DNA from: UBA8514 sp034933685
GTDB taxonomy: Bacteria > Bacillota > Clostridia > Lachnospirales > Anaerotignaceae
Length of the DNA stretch: 64,000 nt
Assembly (NCBI GenBank): GCA_034933685.1
Contig: JAYFNB010000005.1
Location: 186,001-250,000 of the forward strand
Direction: 5' to 3'
Part shown: positions 1-9,583 of the stretch, one piece after another
Layout: the number at the start of each line of letters is the position of its first letter
Numbering within the stretch: the first letter of the stretch is position 1
Position numbers and translations under genes: made by a program
The notes under the pieces: generated by a model
Told to the model about the DNA's origin: nothing
The model's input: only the letters and a program-made list of their open reading frames with translations
Database searches by the model: none

Positions 1-1380
1 TCCCTCTCTGTTAGGGAAGTTACGTGTTGAATGACGAATAGATAAACAGTTATTTGCAGGTACGTCACCAGCACCAAAGCATGGGCCGCAGAAAGCAGAG
101 CGAACTGTTGCACCTGCAACCATAATATCGGCAATAGAGCCGTTTTCAACAAGATTAAGGAAAACAGGCTGGCTAGATGGATAAACACTTAAAGCAAATT
201 CATCCGCACCAATAGAATGATTTTTAAGTATATCCCTTGCATCGCAAATATTTTCGTAAGTACCACCAGCACAGCCTGCAATAACACCCTGTTCAACCTG
301 TAAACGTCCGTTTTTAACCTTGTCTTTAAGTGTGAAAGTAACAGTGTCGTTATCCAACTGCTTAGCACCTGTTTTTTCAATCTCGTCCAAAATGTCCATA
401 AGATTTGCATTCAACTCGTCAATAGTATAAATGTTGCTTGGGTGGAAAGGCATCGCAATCATTGGCTTAATTTGTGACATATCAACGCAAATCATACCAT
501 CATAGTAAGTTATTTCTCCTGGTTGTTGAAGTTTAAAGTCCTCTAATCTTCCATGGACTGTGTACCATTTTTTAACCTCTTCATCTGTTTTCCATACAGA
601 AGAAAGGCATGTAGTTTCTGTTGTCATTACATCAATGCCGTTACGGTAGTCTGTGCTAAGGTTTGTAATGCCGTCACCAACAAACTCCATAACCTTGTTT
701 TTAACGTAACCATTATCGAAAACCGCACCAATAATTGCCAAAGCAATATCCTGTGGGCCAACAAAGGGTGCTGGCTTACCTGTAAGGTAAACGCCAACCA
801 CCTGTGGACGGTCAATGTCATAAGTTTTGTTTAAAAGCTGTTTAACAAGCTCTGGGCCACCTTCGCCAATAGCCATTGTGCCTAATGCACCATAGCGAGT
901 GTGGCTGTCGCTTCCCAAAATCATTTTGCCAACGCCACTCATCATTTCACGCATGTACTGGTGAATTACCGCCTGATGTGCAGGTACATAAATACCGCCG
1001 TAGCGCTTTGCACAGCTAAGACCAAATAAATGGTCGTCCTCGTTTATTGTTCCGCCAACGGCACAAAGAGAGTTATGGCAGTTTGTAAGAACATATGGCA
1101 CAGGAAATTTTTCAAGACCGCTTGCACGTGCTGTTTGAACAATGCCAACATATGTTATATCGTGGCTTGCCATAGCATCAAACTTAATTTTAAGCTTTTC
1201 TGTGCCATCGGTTGTGTTATGGCTTGTAAGAATTGAATATGCCATGGTGTTTTTTGAAGCCTCAGCCTTGGAAATTGCCGTACCTGTTTGGCTTTTTATA
1301 ATTGCCTCTGCGTTGCTGTCATCTGCAATAATTTGGGTGCCATTTAAAAGATAAGCACCGCCTTGATATAATTTAACCAC
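1..1380 (-). CDS. Aconitase-family hydratase (YbhJ-like), 3' end cut off by the window
   Basis: The first 460 codons of an aconitase-superfamily enzyme are visible; the gene runs off the left edge (relatives of the E. coli YbhJ type are about 750 residues). I see LGSDSHTRYGALG near residue 160, a cysteine in IAGCAGGTYENI and a CGPC pair in AFCGPCFGAGD, which match the three [4Fe-4S] ligand positions of aconitases. The start is a GTG at 1380 preceded by AGGGGG. It lies 62 bp after an AEC permease gene and is probably the last gene of a permease-permease-hydratase operon. The substrate is unknown; a small hydroxy-di- or tricarboxylate is a reasonable guess from the family and the neighbours. 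Confidence 0.85.
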   Translation of the reverse strand, partial: MVKLYQGGAYLLNGTQIIADDSNAEAIIKSQTGTAISKAEASKNTMAYSILTSHNTTDGTEKLKIKFDAMASHDITYVGIVQTARASGLEKFPVPYVLTNCHNSLCAVGGTINEDDHLFGLSCAKRYGGIYVPAHQAVIHQYMREMMSGVGKMILGSDSHTRYGALGTMAIGEGGPELVKQLLNKTYDIDRPQVVGVYLTGKPAPFVGPQDIALAIIGAVFDNGYVKNKVMEFVGDGITNLSTDYRNGIDVMTTETTCLSSVWKTDEEVKKWYTVHGRLEDFKLQQPGEITYYDGMICVDMSQIKPMIAMPFHPSNIYTIDELNANLMDILDEIEKTGAKQLDNDTVTFTLKDKVKNGRLQVEQGVIAGCAGGTYENICDARDILKNHSIGADEFALSVYPSSQPVFLNLVENGSIADIMVAGATVRSAFCGPCFGAGDVPANNCLSIRHSTRNFPNREG

Positions 1381-1412
1381 TGTAAAACCCCCTAGTTTAA
1401 TTTAATATTTAA

Positions 1413-1428
1413 GAAAAGCAAGCTTTTC
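1413..1428 (-). other. Intergenic hairpin between permease and hydratase genes
   Basis: GAAAAGC, a TT loop and GCTTTTC form a perfect 7-bp stem in the 62-bp gap. There is no long T run after it, so it is more likely a processing or partial attenuation site than a full terminator. Confidence 0.35.
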
Positions 1429-1442
1429 GTTTCTTATTCTAT

Positions 1443-2375
1443 TTACAACTGCGTAGTAAGCCACATTACAAAGGGTATTGTAACAATGCAAAGCAATGTA
1501 CATACCATTGTTCCTGCTGTTGCATAAGCCTCATCGCTGTTTGCCTGTTTAGCTATTAATGGCACCGCCATACCTGTTGGTGTTGCTGTTAAAATAACAA
1601 GCATTGTAAGCTGGTCACCATATAAAATTCCTGTTTTACCAAAAACCAAATAAGTAATAATAGGAAAAACAATCAGTTTAAATGGCATCGCTATAAAAAC
1701 CTTTGGCTTTGCAAACAACACCTTAAAACCTTTCCTGCCAAAATCCAAACCTATATAAATTGCGGCAAAATATTTTGTGGTTGCTCCCACGTTTGCCATA
1801 GTTTCCCATAGTACGTTTCCCTCAAGGTTTATGTTTAAAATGACCAAAAGCAAACCTAACCCTATGGAAATTGTCATTGGTGTGGCTAAATTTTTAAGGT
1901 TTATGCCTTTGCTTCTAGTATCTGCCACTGCAGGGCCAACCACCCAGTAGATGGCCGCCTCAACAAAGGCAAACACAGCTATAACCAAGCCTGATGTTTT
2001 TGGGAACATAACAGCAATTAAAGGCATTCCTATAAATCCGCCGTTTCCCAATGCCGTAACCAAAATATGCATATTTTTTGTTGGCTGTTGAAGCCCTATA
2101 ACTCTGGAAACACAAAAGCCTATTAAAAGAGCAAGGCTTAGCATAAACACAGTACATAGAAAAAACTTCCACATACCAAAAAGCTGTTCCCTGCTTCCGC
2201 CACCGCCCACCGAAGTTAAAAGCAGAAATGGCAGTATCATCCTTGTTACAATTGTTGAAAAATGGTCAATATTTTCGCTTGTTAAAAGCTTTGCCCTCTG
2301 ACCAAAAAAGCCCAAAAATATCAGTGCCGCCAACATTTCCATCTGTCCTATTAGCACTGTCATTTCTTCTGTCAT
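1443..2375 (-). CDS. AEC (auxin efflux carrier) family permease, second copy
   Basis: A 310-residue, strongly hydrophobic protein with the alternating membrane segments of the AEC/MleP family, about ten helices. Bacterial members transport malate, malonate and similar organic acids across the cell membrane. It begins 13 bp after the stop of a homologous permease gene, with a GAAGGGA ribosome site. Shared blocks with that neighbour include GxLTSENxDxxS near residue 35 and YIGxDxGRxGFKxLFxxPKVF near residue 210. A second in-frame ATG four codons in is an alternative start. The pairing with a hydratase suggests organic-acid uptake, but this is inference. Confidence 0.85.
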   Translation of the reverse strand: MTEEMTVLIGQMEMLAALIFLGFFGQRAKLLTSENIDHFSTIVTRMILPFLLLTSVGGGGSREQLFGMWKFFLCTVFMLSLALLIGFCVSRVIGLQQPTKNMHILVTALGNGGFIGMPLIAVMFPKTSGLVIAVFAFVEAAIYWVVGPAVADTRSKGINLKNLATPMTISIGLGLLLVILNINLEGNVLWETMANVGATTKYFAAIYIGLDFGRKGFKVLFAKPKVFIAMPFKLIVFPIITYLVFGKTGILYGDQLTMLVILTATPTGMAVPLIAKQANSDEAYATAGTMVCTLLCIVTIPFVMWLTTQL

Positions 2376-2388
2376 TCTATCCCTTCTT

Positions 2389-3324
2389 TCATAATACCGT
2401 TGTTACAAGCCAAAATACAAATGGCATAGTTGCAAGGCTTATTATGGTTGTGCTTAAAAGTGCCGCCGAAGCATACTCTGGTACACAGTTGTATTCCTGT
2501 GAAAGCATAGTAATAATCATCATAGACGGAAGCATGGAAAAAATAGTAAGTATCATTACATGATTGTAGCTTAAAAAATTAAGCCCACGCAAAATCAAAA
2601 ATACCAGCAAAGGCGAAATTATCAGCTTAAAGGGTGAAACAAAAAATACTTTTGGTCGCTCAAAAAGCTTTTTAAAACCGCGCCTTCCAATGTCTGCACC
2701 TATGTATATCAACCCTAAATATTTGTTTGTTGCCCCAATTCCGTAAAGACTGTCCCACACAATTCCTTTAGGGTGAATGTCCAGCATTAGCATACATAAA
2801 GCAATTACAAGGCTTACCGTTACAGGTGTTATCATTTTTTTCAGGTCAATTTTCCCTTTTCCGCTGCCTGCTGAAAGTATTGCAACGCCCACTGTCCACA
2901 TAATTATTGTTTCTGCCACAAGAAATGTTGCTATAGCCAAACCTGATTCCTCAGGAAACATAGTGATTACAATTGGGTAACCAAGCAGTGCGCTGTTAAC
3001 AAAGGTTGATGAACATGTATGTACATTTGCAAGGGGCTTTTTGTACCCTAAAAGCTTTGCTGAAACCGCCGCTACTGCTATTAAGACTGCAAACATGATA
3101 AACGCTCCGCCAAAAAACGGTAGCATAGACAGCAGTTCTTCTCTTGTTCCGCTGGAACCCACCAGTGTAAGCACCAAAAACGGTACTATTATTCTTAGCA
3201 TTATTTTGGATAGAGAATCCACATTTTCGCTTGTAATAAATCCGGATTTTACCGAAAGGAAACCTACTAGCAATGTAGTCGCAAAAAATATTATCTGGTT
3301 ATTTAAAATGCTTAATAAATCCAA
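2389..3324 (-). CDS. AEC (auxin efflux carrier) family permease, first copy
   Basis: A 311-residue integral membrane protein of the AEC family, homologous along its whole length to the next gene. The best start is a TTG at 3324, because AAGGAGG lies six bases upstream and no ATG is suitably placed. Tandem AEC genes could encode two subunits or two permeases of differing specificity; the family is usually described as single-polypeptide carriers. It heads the probable permease-permease-hydratase operon. Confidence 0.85.
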   Translation of the reverse strand: MDLLSILNNQIIFFATTLLVGFLSVKSGFITSENVDSLSKIMLRIIVPFLVLTLVGSSGTREELLSMLPFFGGAFIMFAVLIAVAAVSAKLLGYKKPLANVHTCSSTFVNSALLGYPIVITMFPEESGLAIATFLVAETIIMWTVGVAILSAGSGKGKIDLKKMITPVTVSLVIALCMLMLDIHPKGIVWDSLYGIGATNKYLGLIYIGADIGRRGFKKLFERPKVFFVSPFKLIISPLLVFLILRGLNFLSYNHVMILTIFSMLPSMMIITMLSQEYNCVPEYASAALLSTTIISLATMPFVFWLVTTVL

Positions 3325-3409
3325 AATTATCCTCCTTTCGTGGTCAATTGTCTTTGTGTGTATACTTTACCACAAATACGCCCTCTTTCCAAATCCTAAT
3401 ATGTAACAA

Positions 3410-3447
3410 AAAGTTGCCGCCACAAATGAGTTGTGACAGCAACTTTA
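3410..3447 (-). terminator. Terminator after alaS
   Basis: On the minus strand AAAGTTGC pairs with GCAACTTT and a TTTTT tract follows, 37 bases beyond the alaS stop. It separates alaS from the permease operon. Confidence 0.75.
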
Positions 3448-3483
3448 ATAAAATAAAGTTACAAGAACAGACTTTCTAATGTT

Positions 3484-6123
3484 TTATATCTGTTCTTTTA
3501 TAATTTCAAGTGCCTTTTCAAGTGCTTCGCCAATCTTGCTTGCGTCCTTGCCGCCAGCCTGTGCCATGTTAGGGCGTCCGCCACCGCCGCCGCCGCAAAC
3601 TGCCGCAATTGCTTTAATAATATTTCCAGCATGAGCACCTTTCTTAACAGCATCGTCTGTTGCCATTGCAAGCAAGCTTACTTTGCCATCTTTTTCACTT
3701 GCTAAAACTACAACTGCACTGCCAAGCTTGTTTTTAAGCTCATCACCCATAGTTTTAAGGGCATTGCCATCAACGTCAGCCACTTCAGCACAAATAACAC
3801 TTATTCCATCTATTTCAACCTTGTTTTTAAGAATGTCTCCTGCGGCTTCGCCTGCCATTTTGGCTTTAAGTTGTTCAATTTCACGGCTTAACTCCTTTTG
3901 CTCATGAATAAGTGTTTCAATACGCTTAACCATGTTGTCTGGTGTGGTTTTAACAATCTTGCAAACCTCTTTAAGCTGTTCCTCCTGTGCCTGGTAGAAC
4001 TTAACCGCACCTGCACCTGTAAGAGCTTCAATACGTCTAACGCCTGCGGCAACACCGCTTTCAGATACAATCTTAAATGAACCAACCTGTGCTGTGTTTT
4101 TAAGATGAACACCACCACAAAGCTCTACAGAATATCCACCCATGTCTACAACACGAACTACACTGCCGTATTTTTCACCAAAAAGTGCAGTTGCACCCTG
4201 TTTTCTCGCTTCATCAATGGATTTTTCAGAAATTTCTATCTCCAAAGACTCGTAAATCTTTTCGTTTACAATGTCCTCAACTTTTTTTACTTCATCTGGT
4301 GTCATTGCAGTAAAGTGAGTAAAGTCGAAACGCAATCTGTCTGCGGATACATAAGAACCAGCCTGTTCAACATGTGTGCCAAGTACCTCTCTAAGTGCTT
4401 TTTGAAGCAAATGAGTAGCAGAGTGATTTCTGGAAATTGAAAGTCTGTTTTTAACGTCATATGCACTTTCAGCTTTTTCGCCCACGGAAATACTGCCATC
4501 TACAACTGTACCAATATGGGCAATTTTACCACCGATAACCTTAATGCAGTCTGTGACCTCTACAGTACCCATGTCGGTTTTAATTGTACCAATGTCGCCA
4601 ACCTGTCCGCCCATTTCAGCATAAAATACTGTTTTGTCAAGGAAAACTGAAACCTCATCACCAACAACTGCCTTGTTTGCAACTGCATTGTTTGCCACAA
4701 GGGCAATTACCTTTGCGTCACTTACAACTGTTTTGGAATACCCGTCAAACTCTGTAACCATTGCAGTATCAAGCTGATGGTAAACTGTCTCATCTGCACC
4801 CATGTAGTTGCTTTCAGAACGAGCATCTCTTGCTCTCTTTTTCTGAATTTGCATTTCCTTTTGGAATGCTTCTTCGTCAAGCCCAATTCCCTCTTCTTCA
4901 AGTATTTCCTTTGTAAGGTCAATTGGGAAGCCGTAGGTATCGTATAGACGGAAGGATTTTTCGCCTTCCATAACCTTTCCACCTTTGCTCTTAATTTCTT
5001 CAATATCAGCTTTAAGAATTTCCATGCCCTTATCAATTGTTTTGTAAAAGCTGTTTTCCTCTACAGAAAGAACCTTTTTGATGTAGTCCTGTTTTTCTCT
5101 AAGTTCTGGGTAAGCGTCGCCAGAACAATCAATTACAACATCGCAAAGTGTTGCAAGGAATTCATTGTTAATTCCAAGCAATTTCCCGTGACGTGCCGCA
5201 CGTCTTAAAAGACGTCTTAAAACATATCCTCTGCCTTCATTTGATGGAAGAACGCCATCAGCTGTCATAAATGTTACTGAACGAATGTGGTCTGTAATTA
5301 CACGAACGCTAACGTCTTTTTTACGGTCTGTCATATATTCCACATTTGCCATTCTGCAAACTTCATCACGAAGTGCCTTAATTGTGTCTACGTCAAAAAT
5401 CGAATCCACACCCTGCATAATTGTTGCCATACGCTCCAGACCCATGCCAGTATCAATGTTTTTATGCTCAAGGTCTGTATATGTTCCGTCTGTTTCAGCA
5501 TTAAACTGGGTAAATACAAGGTTCCAAAACTCCATGTAACGGTCACAGTCACAGCCTACTGTACAGCCTTCTTGGCCACAGCCATATGCCTCGCCTCTGT
5601 CGTAATAAATTTCTGAACAAGGGCCACAAGGACCTGTGCCATGCTGCCAGAAGTTATCCTCTTTACCCATGTAAAAAATCTTTTCCTTTGGAATACCAAC
5701 AACTTCATGCCAAATTTTAGCCGCTTCATCGTCATCTTGATAAACAGTTACATAAAGCTTGTCCTCTGGAATTTCCATTACCTTTGTTACAAATTCCCAG
5801 CTCCAAGGAATAATTTCGTTTTTAAAATAATCTCCAAAGCTGAAATCTCCAAGCATTTCAAAAAATGTACCATGACGTGCTGTTTTACCTACATTTTCAA
5901 TATCACCTGTTCTAATACATTTTTGGCATGTTGTTACTCTGTTTGACGGAGGAACTTCCTGACCTGTAAAGAAAGGTTTAAGCGGTGCCATACCGCTGTT
6001 AATAAGCAAAAGGCTGTTGTCGTTATGTGGCACAAGTGAAGCACTTGCTAATCTTAAATGCTGTTTGCTTTCAAAAAACGATAAAAATTTCTCTCTTACC
6101 TCGTTAACTCCCATGTTCTTCAT
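3484..6123 (-). CDS. alaS: Alanine--tRNA ligase
   Basis: Class II synthetase that charges tRNA-Ala. The usual length (879 residues) and order are visible: N-terminal catalytic core starting VREKFLSFFESK with SLVPHNDNSLLLINSGMAP, an editing domain with HSATHLLQ and the CGGVH zinc motif, then a coiled region and the C-terminal CGGGGGGRPNMAQAGG segment. I place the start at the ATG at 6123, ten bases after AAAGGAG; an upstream in-frame start would add eight residues without a ribosome site. Expression is controlled by the T-box leader immediately upstream. It is transcribed alone, with its own terminator. Confidence 0.98.
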   Translation of the reverse strand: MKNMGVNEVREKFLSFFESKQHLRLASASLVPHNDNSLLLINSGMAPLKPFFTGQEVPPSNRVTTCQKCIRTGDIENVGKTARHGTFFEMLGDFSFGDYFKNEIIPWSWEFVTKVMEIPEDKLYVTVYQDDDEAAKIWHEVVGIPKEKIFYMGKEDNFWQHGTGPCGPCSEIYYDRGEAYGCGQEGCTVGCDCDRYMEFWNLVFTQFNAETDGTYTDLEHKNIDTGMGLERMATIMQGVDSIFDVDTIKALRDEVCRMANVEYMTDRKKDVSVRVITDHIRSVTFMTADGVLPSNEGRGYVLRRLLRRAARHGKLLGINNEFLATLCDVVIDCSGDAYPELREKQDYIKKVLSVEENSFYKTIDKGMEILKADIEEIKSKGGKVMEGEKSFRLYDTYGFPIDLTKEILEEEGIGLDEEAFQKEMQIQKKRARDARSESNYMGADETVYHQLDTAMVTEFDGYSKTVVSDAKVIALVANNAVANKAVVGDEVSVFLDKTVFYAEMGGQVGDIGTIKTDMGTVEVTDCIKVIGGKIAHIGTVVDGSISVGEKAESAYDVKNRLSISRNHSATHLLQKALREVLGTHVEQAGSYVSADRLRFDFTHFTAMTPDEVKKVEDIVNEKIYESLEIEISEKSIDEARKQGATALFGEKYGSVVRVVDMGGYSVELCGGVHLKNTAQVGSFKIVSESGVAAGVRRIEALTGAGAVKFYQAQEEQLKEVCKIVKTTPDNMVKRIETLIHEQKELSREIEQLKAKMAGEAAGDILKNKVEIDGISVICAEVADVDGNALKTMGDELKNKLGSAVVVLASEKDGKVSLLAMATDDAVKKGAHAGNIIKAIAAVCGGGGGGRPNMAQAGGKDASKIGEALEKALEIIKEQI

Positions 6124-6149
6124 AAAATATAATCTCCTTTTCTGCAATA

Positions 6150-6178
6150 AAAAAAGCCCTGCATCCCTGCATAGGGAC
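6150..6178 (-). terminator. T-box attenuator terminator
   Basis: CGTCCCT pairs with AGGGATG, followed by CAGGGC and seven T residues, directly downstream of the T-box sequence. It is the regulated terminator of the alaS leader. Confidence 0.85.
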
Positions 6179-6433
6179 GAGAACTTACTCGCGGTACCAC
6201 CCTAGTTGTGCCACAAAAGACACCACCTTAAACCCTTTGTAACGTAAAGAAACGTCCCTGACTATCAGGGCAGCACGGAGTATTCTCCAAAAAGACTGCT
6301 TCAGCTTGTAACACACATAGGGAACTTTCAGCAAGTGCAGATGTTTTTTTCTGCTGTCCCCTTCTCTGTAATGGTCAATTACACGCCTACTTCTTCTTTT
6401 TATAGCCTTTAATTAATATGAATATACTATATA
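6150..6433 (-). promoter_or_regulatory. T-box riboswitch controlling alaS
   Basis: The leader contains AACTAGGGTGGTACCGCG at 6207-6190, a clear T-box antiterminator sequence that pairs with the NCCA end of uncharged tRNA. An AGAGAAGGGGACAGCAG-like 5' stem starts near 6368, and a terminator with a T tract lies just before alaS. By context the specifier should be an Ala (GCN) codon, but I could not place the specifier loop with certainty by eye. Under alanine starvation uncharged tRNA-Ala should favour read-through. Confidence 0.93.
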
Positions 6434-6439
6434 GGAGAG

Positions 6440-6468
6440 ATTATATTTTAATTAAATACCCTTGTCAA
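6440..6468 (-). promoter_or_regulatory. Sigma-A promoter of the alaS T-box transcript
   Basis: TTGACA at 6468-6463, a 17-base spacer and TATAAT at 6445-6440: a perfect consensus. Transcription should start near 6433, just before the T-box leader. Confidence 0.9.
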
Positions 6469-6568
6469 TAATTTTAGACAAAAATATTTAAACTAACTGT
6501 TAAAGTTGCCAAAGGAATAGTATAATTGTAGGGGTACACACTTTTGCCAGCAAATTTGGAGGTATTTT

Positions 6569-7990
6569 ATGGAACTATATAAAAACTTAAAACTAAATAA
6601 ACAATCGTCTATTCCCATTTACCAGCAACTGGGTGACTATATATTTCGCCTTATAGAGGAAGGCAAGCTAACCGCCAACCAAAAGCTTCCGCCGATACGC
6701 AAGTTGGCAAAAGAGGCTGAGGTTAACAGCGTAACCGTTGTTTCAGCCTACAAATATCTTGAAAGCAAAAAAGCAGTTTATTCCCAAACAGGCAGTGGTA
6801 CCTTTGTTTCCCCAATTCCTTTGGAAAACATACCCGAGCCTGTAATAAACGAAAACCTTAACACAATGATTAAAAAACCAATTCCTGCAGAAGGTGTAAT
6901 TAATTTTACAAGCACCTCTTTGCCACAGGAACTTTTTCCAACGGCAGAATTTAAACAGGCTTTTGATATATTGCTAGACAGAGAAAAAGGTGGTGCATTT
7001 GGCACAATGGACTCTCAAGGTTATGCACCACTGCGTGAAAGCATATGCACCTATCTTAAACATTACGGAATAACTGCAACTGCAGAAACCATTCAAATTC
7101 TTTCAGGGGCACAGCAAGGTATAGATGTTGTAGCAAAGGCAATGATTAGCTATGGTGATGTTGTTTTTATGGAAAAGCCTACATTTTACGGTGCGGCAGG
7201 TGCATTTTTAAGCCGTGGATGCCAAATAATAGAAATACCTATGGAAACAGACGGAATGGACACAACTGCACTTGAAAACCTTGTAAAGCTGTATCACCCT
7301 AAATTTTTGTATGTTATGGCATATTTTCAAACTCCAACAGGCATAACCTATTCCGCTTTAAAAAAACGTAAAATTTTGGATATGTCAGAAAAATATAACT
7401 TCTTTATTATAGAGGACGATAACCTATACGACTTTAATTACTCCGAAGAATCACTTGTACCTTTTAAGGCCTTGGATAATCGCAACAGAGTTGTATATAT
7501 TAAAAGCTTTTCCAAAATATTAATGCCTGGGTTAAGAATTGGCTTTGCTGTTCTGCCCAAAAAAATACTGCAAAAAATGGTAACTGCAAAATATACCACC
7601 GATATTTCAACCTCTGGCTTTCTGCAAAAGGCACTGGATATTTACCTAACAGAAAATCCTTGGCAACAGCATATTAAAACCATACGCAGCTATGGCAAGG
7701 ATAAATTTAAAACTGCCGTTAAATATGCCGACCGCTATCTTAAGCCATACCTAAAATATACAAAGCCCAATGGCGGAATCAGTCTTTGGCTAGATACTGG
7801 AAATATCTCTGCTGAAACACTCCTTTCGGCGGCAGTTCAAAAAAATGTTCTCTTGTCCTTAGGCAGTCAATTTTATATAAATGGAGAAGAAAGCCATCAC
7901 CTTCGCCTTTGCTTTGTTAACGTAAGTGATGAAAAGCTAGAGGCAGGTATTCGCCGTTTAGGAGAATGCGCAAAAAACCATATTTTTTGA
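6569..7990 (+). CDS. MocR-type GntR/aminotransferase transcriptional regulator
   Basis: 473 residues with an N-terminal winged helix (about 12-80: PIYQQLGDYIFRLIEEGKL, LPPIRKLAKEAEVN, VVSAYKYLE) fused to a fold-type I aminotransferase-like domain. The PLP lysine motif SFSKILMPGLRIGF is present near residue 313. MocR proteins use PLP or a PLP-amine adduct as effector and control vitamin B6, GABA or other amino-compound genes. GGAGG lies seven bases before the ATG. It is divergent from alaS and 64 bp upstream of gltX in the same direction. Its target cannot be told from the neighbours. Confidence 0.92.
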   Translation: MELYKNLKLNKQSSIPIYQQLGDYIFRLIEEGKLTANQKLPPIRKLAKEAEVNSVTVVSAYKYLESKKAVYSQTGSGTFVSPIPLENIPEPVINENLNTMIKKPIPAEGVINFTSTSLPQELFPTAEFKQAFDILLDREKGGAFGTMDSQGYAPLRESICTYLKHYGITATAETIQILSGAQQGIDVVAKAMISYGDVVFMEKPTFYGAAGAFLSRGCQIIEIPMETDGMDTTALENLVKLYHPKFLYVMAYFQTPTGITYSALKKRKILDMSEKYNFFIIEDDNLYDFNYSEESLVPFKALDNRNRVVYIKSFSKILMPGLRIGFAVLPKKILQKMVTAKYTTDISTSGFLQKALDIYLTENPWQQHIKTIRSYGKDKFKTAVKYADRYLKPYLKYTKPNGGISLWLDTGNISAETLLSAAVQKNVLLSLGSQFYINGEESHHLRLCFVNVSDEKLEAGIRRLGECAKNHIF

Positions 7991-8054
7991 CCTTTTACAA
8001 TTTTTATGCTATACTGACTAATTATATTAATTACAAGTTACGGAGGAAAACCAA

Positions 8055-9506
8055 ATGGAGATAAGAACAAGATTTGCCCCAAGCCCAACAGGCTATATGC
8101 ACATTGGCAATTTAAGAACTGCCCTTTATGAGTACCTTATTGCAAAATCTCAAGGCGGAAAATTCATACTTAGAATAGAGGATACAGACCAAGAGCGCTA
8201 CGTTGAAGGCGCTGTTGACATTATTTATAATACCCTTAAATTAACTGGTCTTAAACACGATGAAGGTCCAGATATTGGCGGTAACTATGGCCCTTATGTT
8301 CAAAGTGAACGACAAGGAATGTATATGCAGTATGCTAAAGAGCTTATTGAAAAAGGTGAGGCTTACTACTGCTTCTGCACAAAGGAACGTCTTGACAGCC
8401 TTAAAGAAAGTAACTGCGAGGGTGTTGCTTTTGCGCATTACGACCGCCACTGCATGAGCCTTAGTGCAGAAGAAATTAAAGCTAACCTTGAAAGTGGTAT
8501 TCCTTATGTTGTACGTCAGAAAATGCCAAAAGAGGGTTCAACCACCTTTGATGACGTAGTTTACGGAAGTATCACTGTGGATAACAGCGAACTGGATGAC
8601 CAAATTTTAATTAAAAGCGATGGTATGCCTACCTACAATTTTGCCAACGTAATTGACGACCACCTTATGGATATTACACACGTAGTGCGGGGCAGTGAGT
8701 ACCTTTCTTCCACACCAAAATACAACTTGCTTTACGAGGCTTTTGGCTGGACTGCACCTGTTTATGTACACCTTCCAGCAGTTATGAAGGATGCTCAGCA
8801 TAAGCTTTCAAAACGTAACGGCGATGCTTCATTTGAGGATTTAATTGCGAAAGGCTACCTTGTGGATGCAGTTATGAATTACATTGCCCTTCTTGGTTGG
8901 AGTCCATCAGACAACACAGAAATCTTCAGCCTTGAAGAATTACAGCAGAAGTTTACAATTTCCGGTCTTAGCAAATCTCCATCTATTTTTGACATTGTTA
9001 AACTTACATGGATGAACAGCGAATATATTAAGGCAATGGATTTTGACAAATATTTTGCCCTAGTTGAACCTAAGCTTGATGACGCACTTAAAAACAAAAG
9101 CCTTGATTTCAAAAAAATTGCAGCGTTACTTCAAAAAAGGCTTGAAACCCTTAATGACGTAGCTGGTTTAGTGGATTTCTTTGACCAGTTACCGGAATAT
9201 GAAACAGCACTTTATGTTCACAAAAAAATGAAGACAACAGAAGAAATAGCTTTAGACAGCTTGAAAGCATGTTTACCTGTATTAGAAACATTACCTGTAT
9301 GGGAAGAAACAGCAATCCACGACAGCATGATGGCACTTGTTGAAGAAAAAGGCATTAAAAATGGACAAATGCTTTGGCCTTTAAGAACTGCCCTTTCTGG
9401 CAAGCCTACCTCTCCTGGTGGTGCAATTGAGCTTGCAGACATTTTAGGCCGTGAGGAATCAATTAGACGTATTAATAAAGGAATTGAGCTTTTAGAAAAA
9501 TGCTAG
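8055..9506 (+). CDS. gltX: Glutamate--tRNA ligase
   Basis: Class I synthetase of 483 residues. The ATP-binding HIGN motif is in FAPSPTGYMHIGNLRTALYE at the N-terminus and the KMSKS-equivalent HKLSKRNGD is near residue 252. It attaches glutamate to tRNA-Glu, and in many Clostridia also to tRNA-Gln for later amidation. The start has a CGGAGG ribosome site. It follows mocR on the plus strand and ends against a dispersed repeat and a convergent terminator. Confidence 0.97.
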   Translation: MEIRTRFAPSPTGYMHIGNLRTALYEYLIAKSQGGKFILRIEDTDQERYVEGAVDIIYNTLKLTGLKHDEGPDIGGNYGPYVQSERQGMYMQYAKELIEKGEAYYCFCTKERLDSLKESNCEGVAFAHYDRHCMSLSAEEIKANLESGIPYVVRQKMPKEGSTTFDDVVYGSITVDNSELDDQILIKSDGMPTYNFANVIDDHLMDITHVVRGSEYLSSTPKYNLLYEAFGWTAPVYVHLPAVMKDAQHKLSKRNGDASFEDLIAKGYLVDAVMNYIALLGWSPSDNTEIFSLEELQQKFTISGLSKSPSIFDIVKLTWMNSEYIKAMDFDKYFALVEPKLDDALKNKSLDFKKIAALLQKRLETLNDVAGLVDFFDQLPEYETALYVHKKMKTTEEIALDSLKACLPVLETLPVWEETAIHDSMMALVEEKGIKNGQMLWPLRTALSGKPTSPGGAIELADILGREESIRRINKGIELLEKC

Positions 9507-9572
9507 TAAAACCTTGGGCGTTGCCCAAACCCACTTGCTTTTTGAAAAAAGCAAGACAAAAAACTTTAATAC
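9507..9572 (+). repeat. Dispersed multi-hairpin repeat, copy A (left module only)
   Basis: Begins directly after the gltX stop codon. Hairpin 1 is TTGGGC-GTT-GCCCAA; hairpin 2 pairs CTTGCTTTTT with AAAAAGCAAG. The rest of the element seen in copies B-E is missing. Four other copies are in this window. Confidence 0.85.
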
Positions 9573-9583
9573 AAAGCTAAGGG

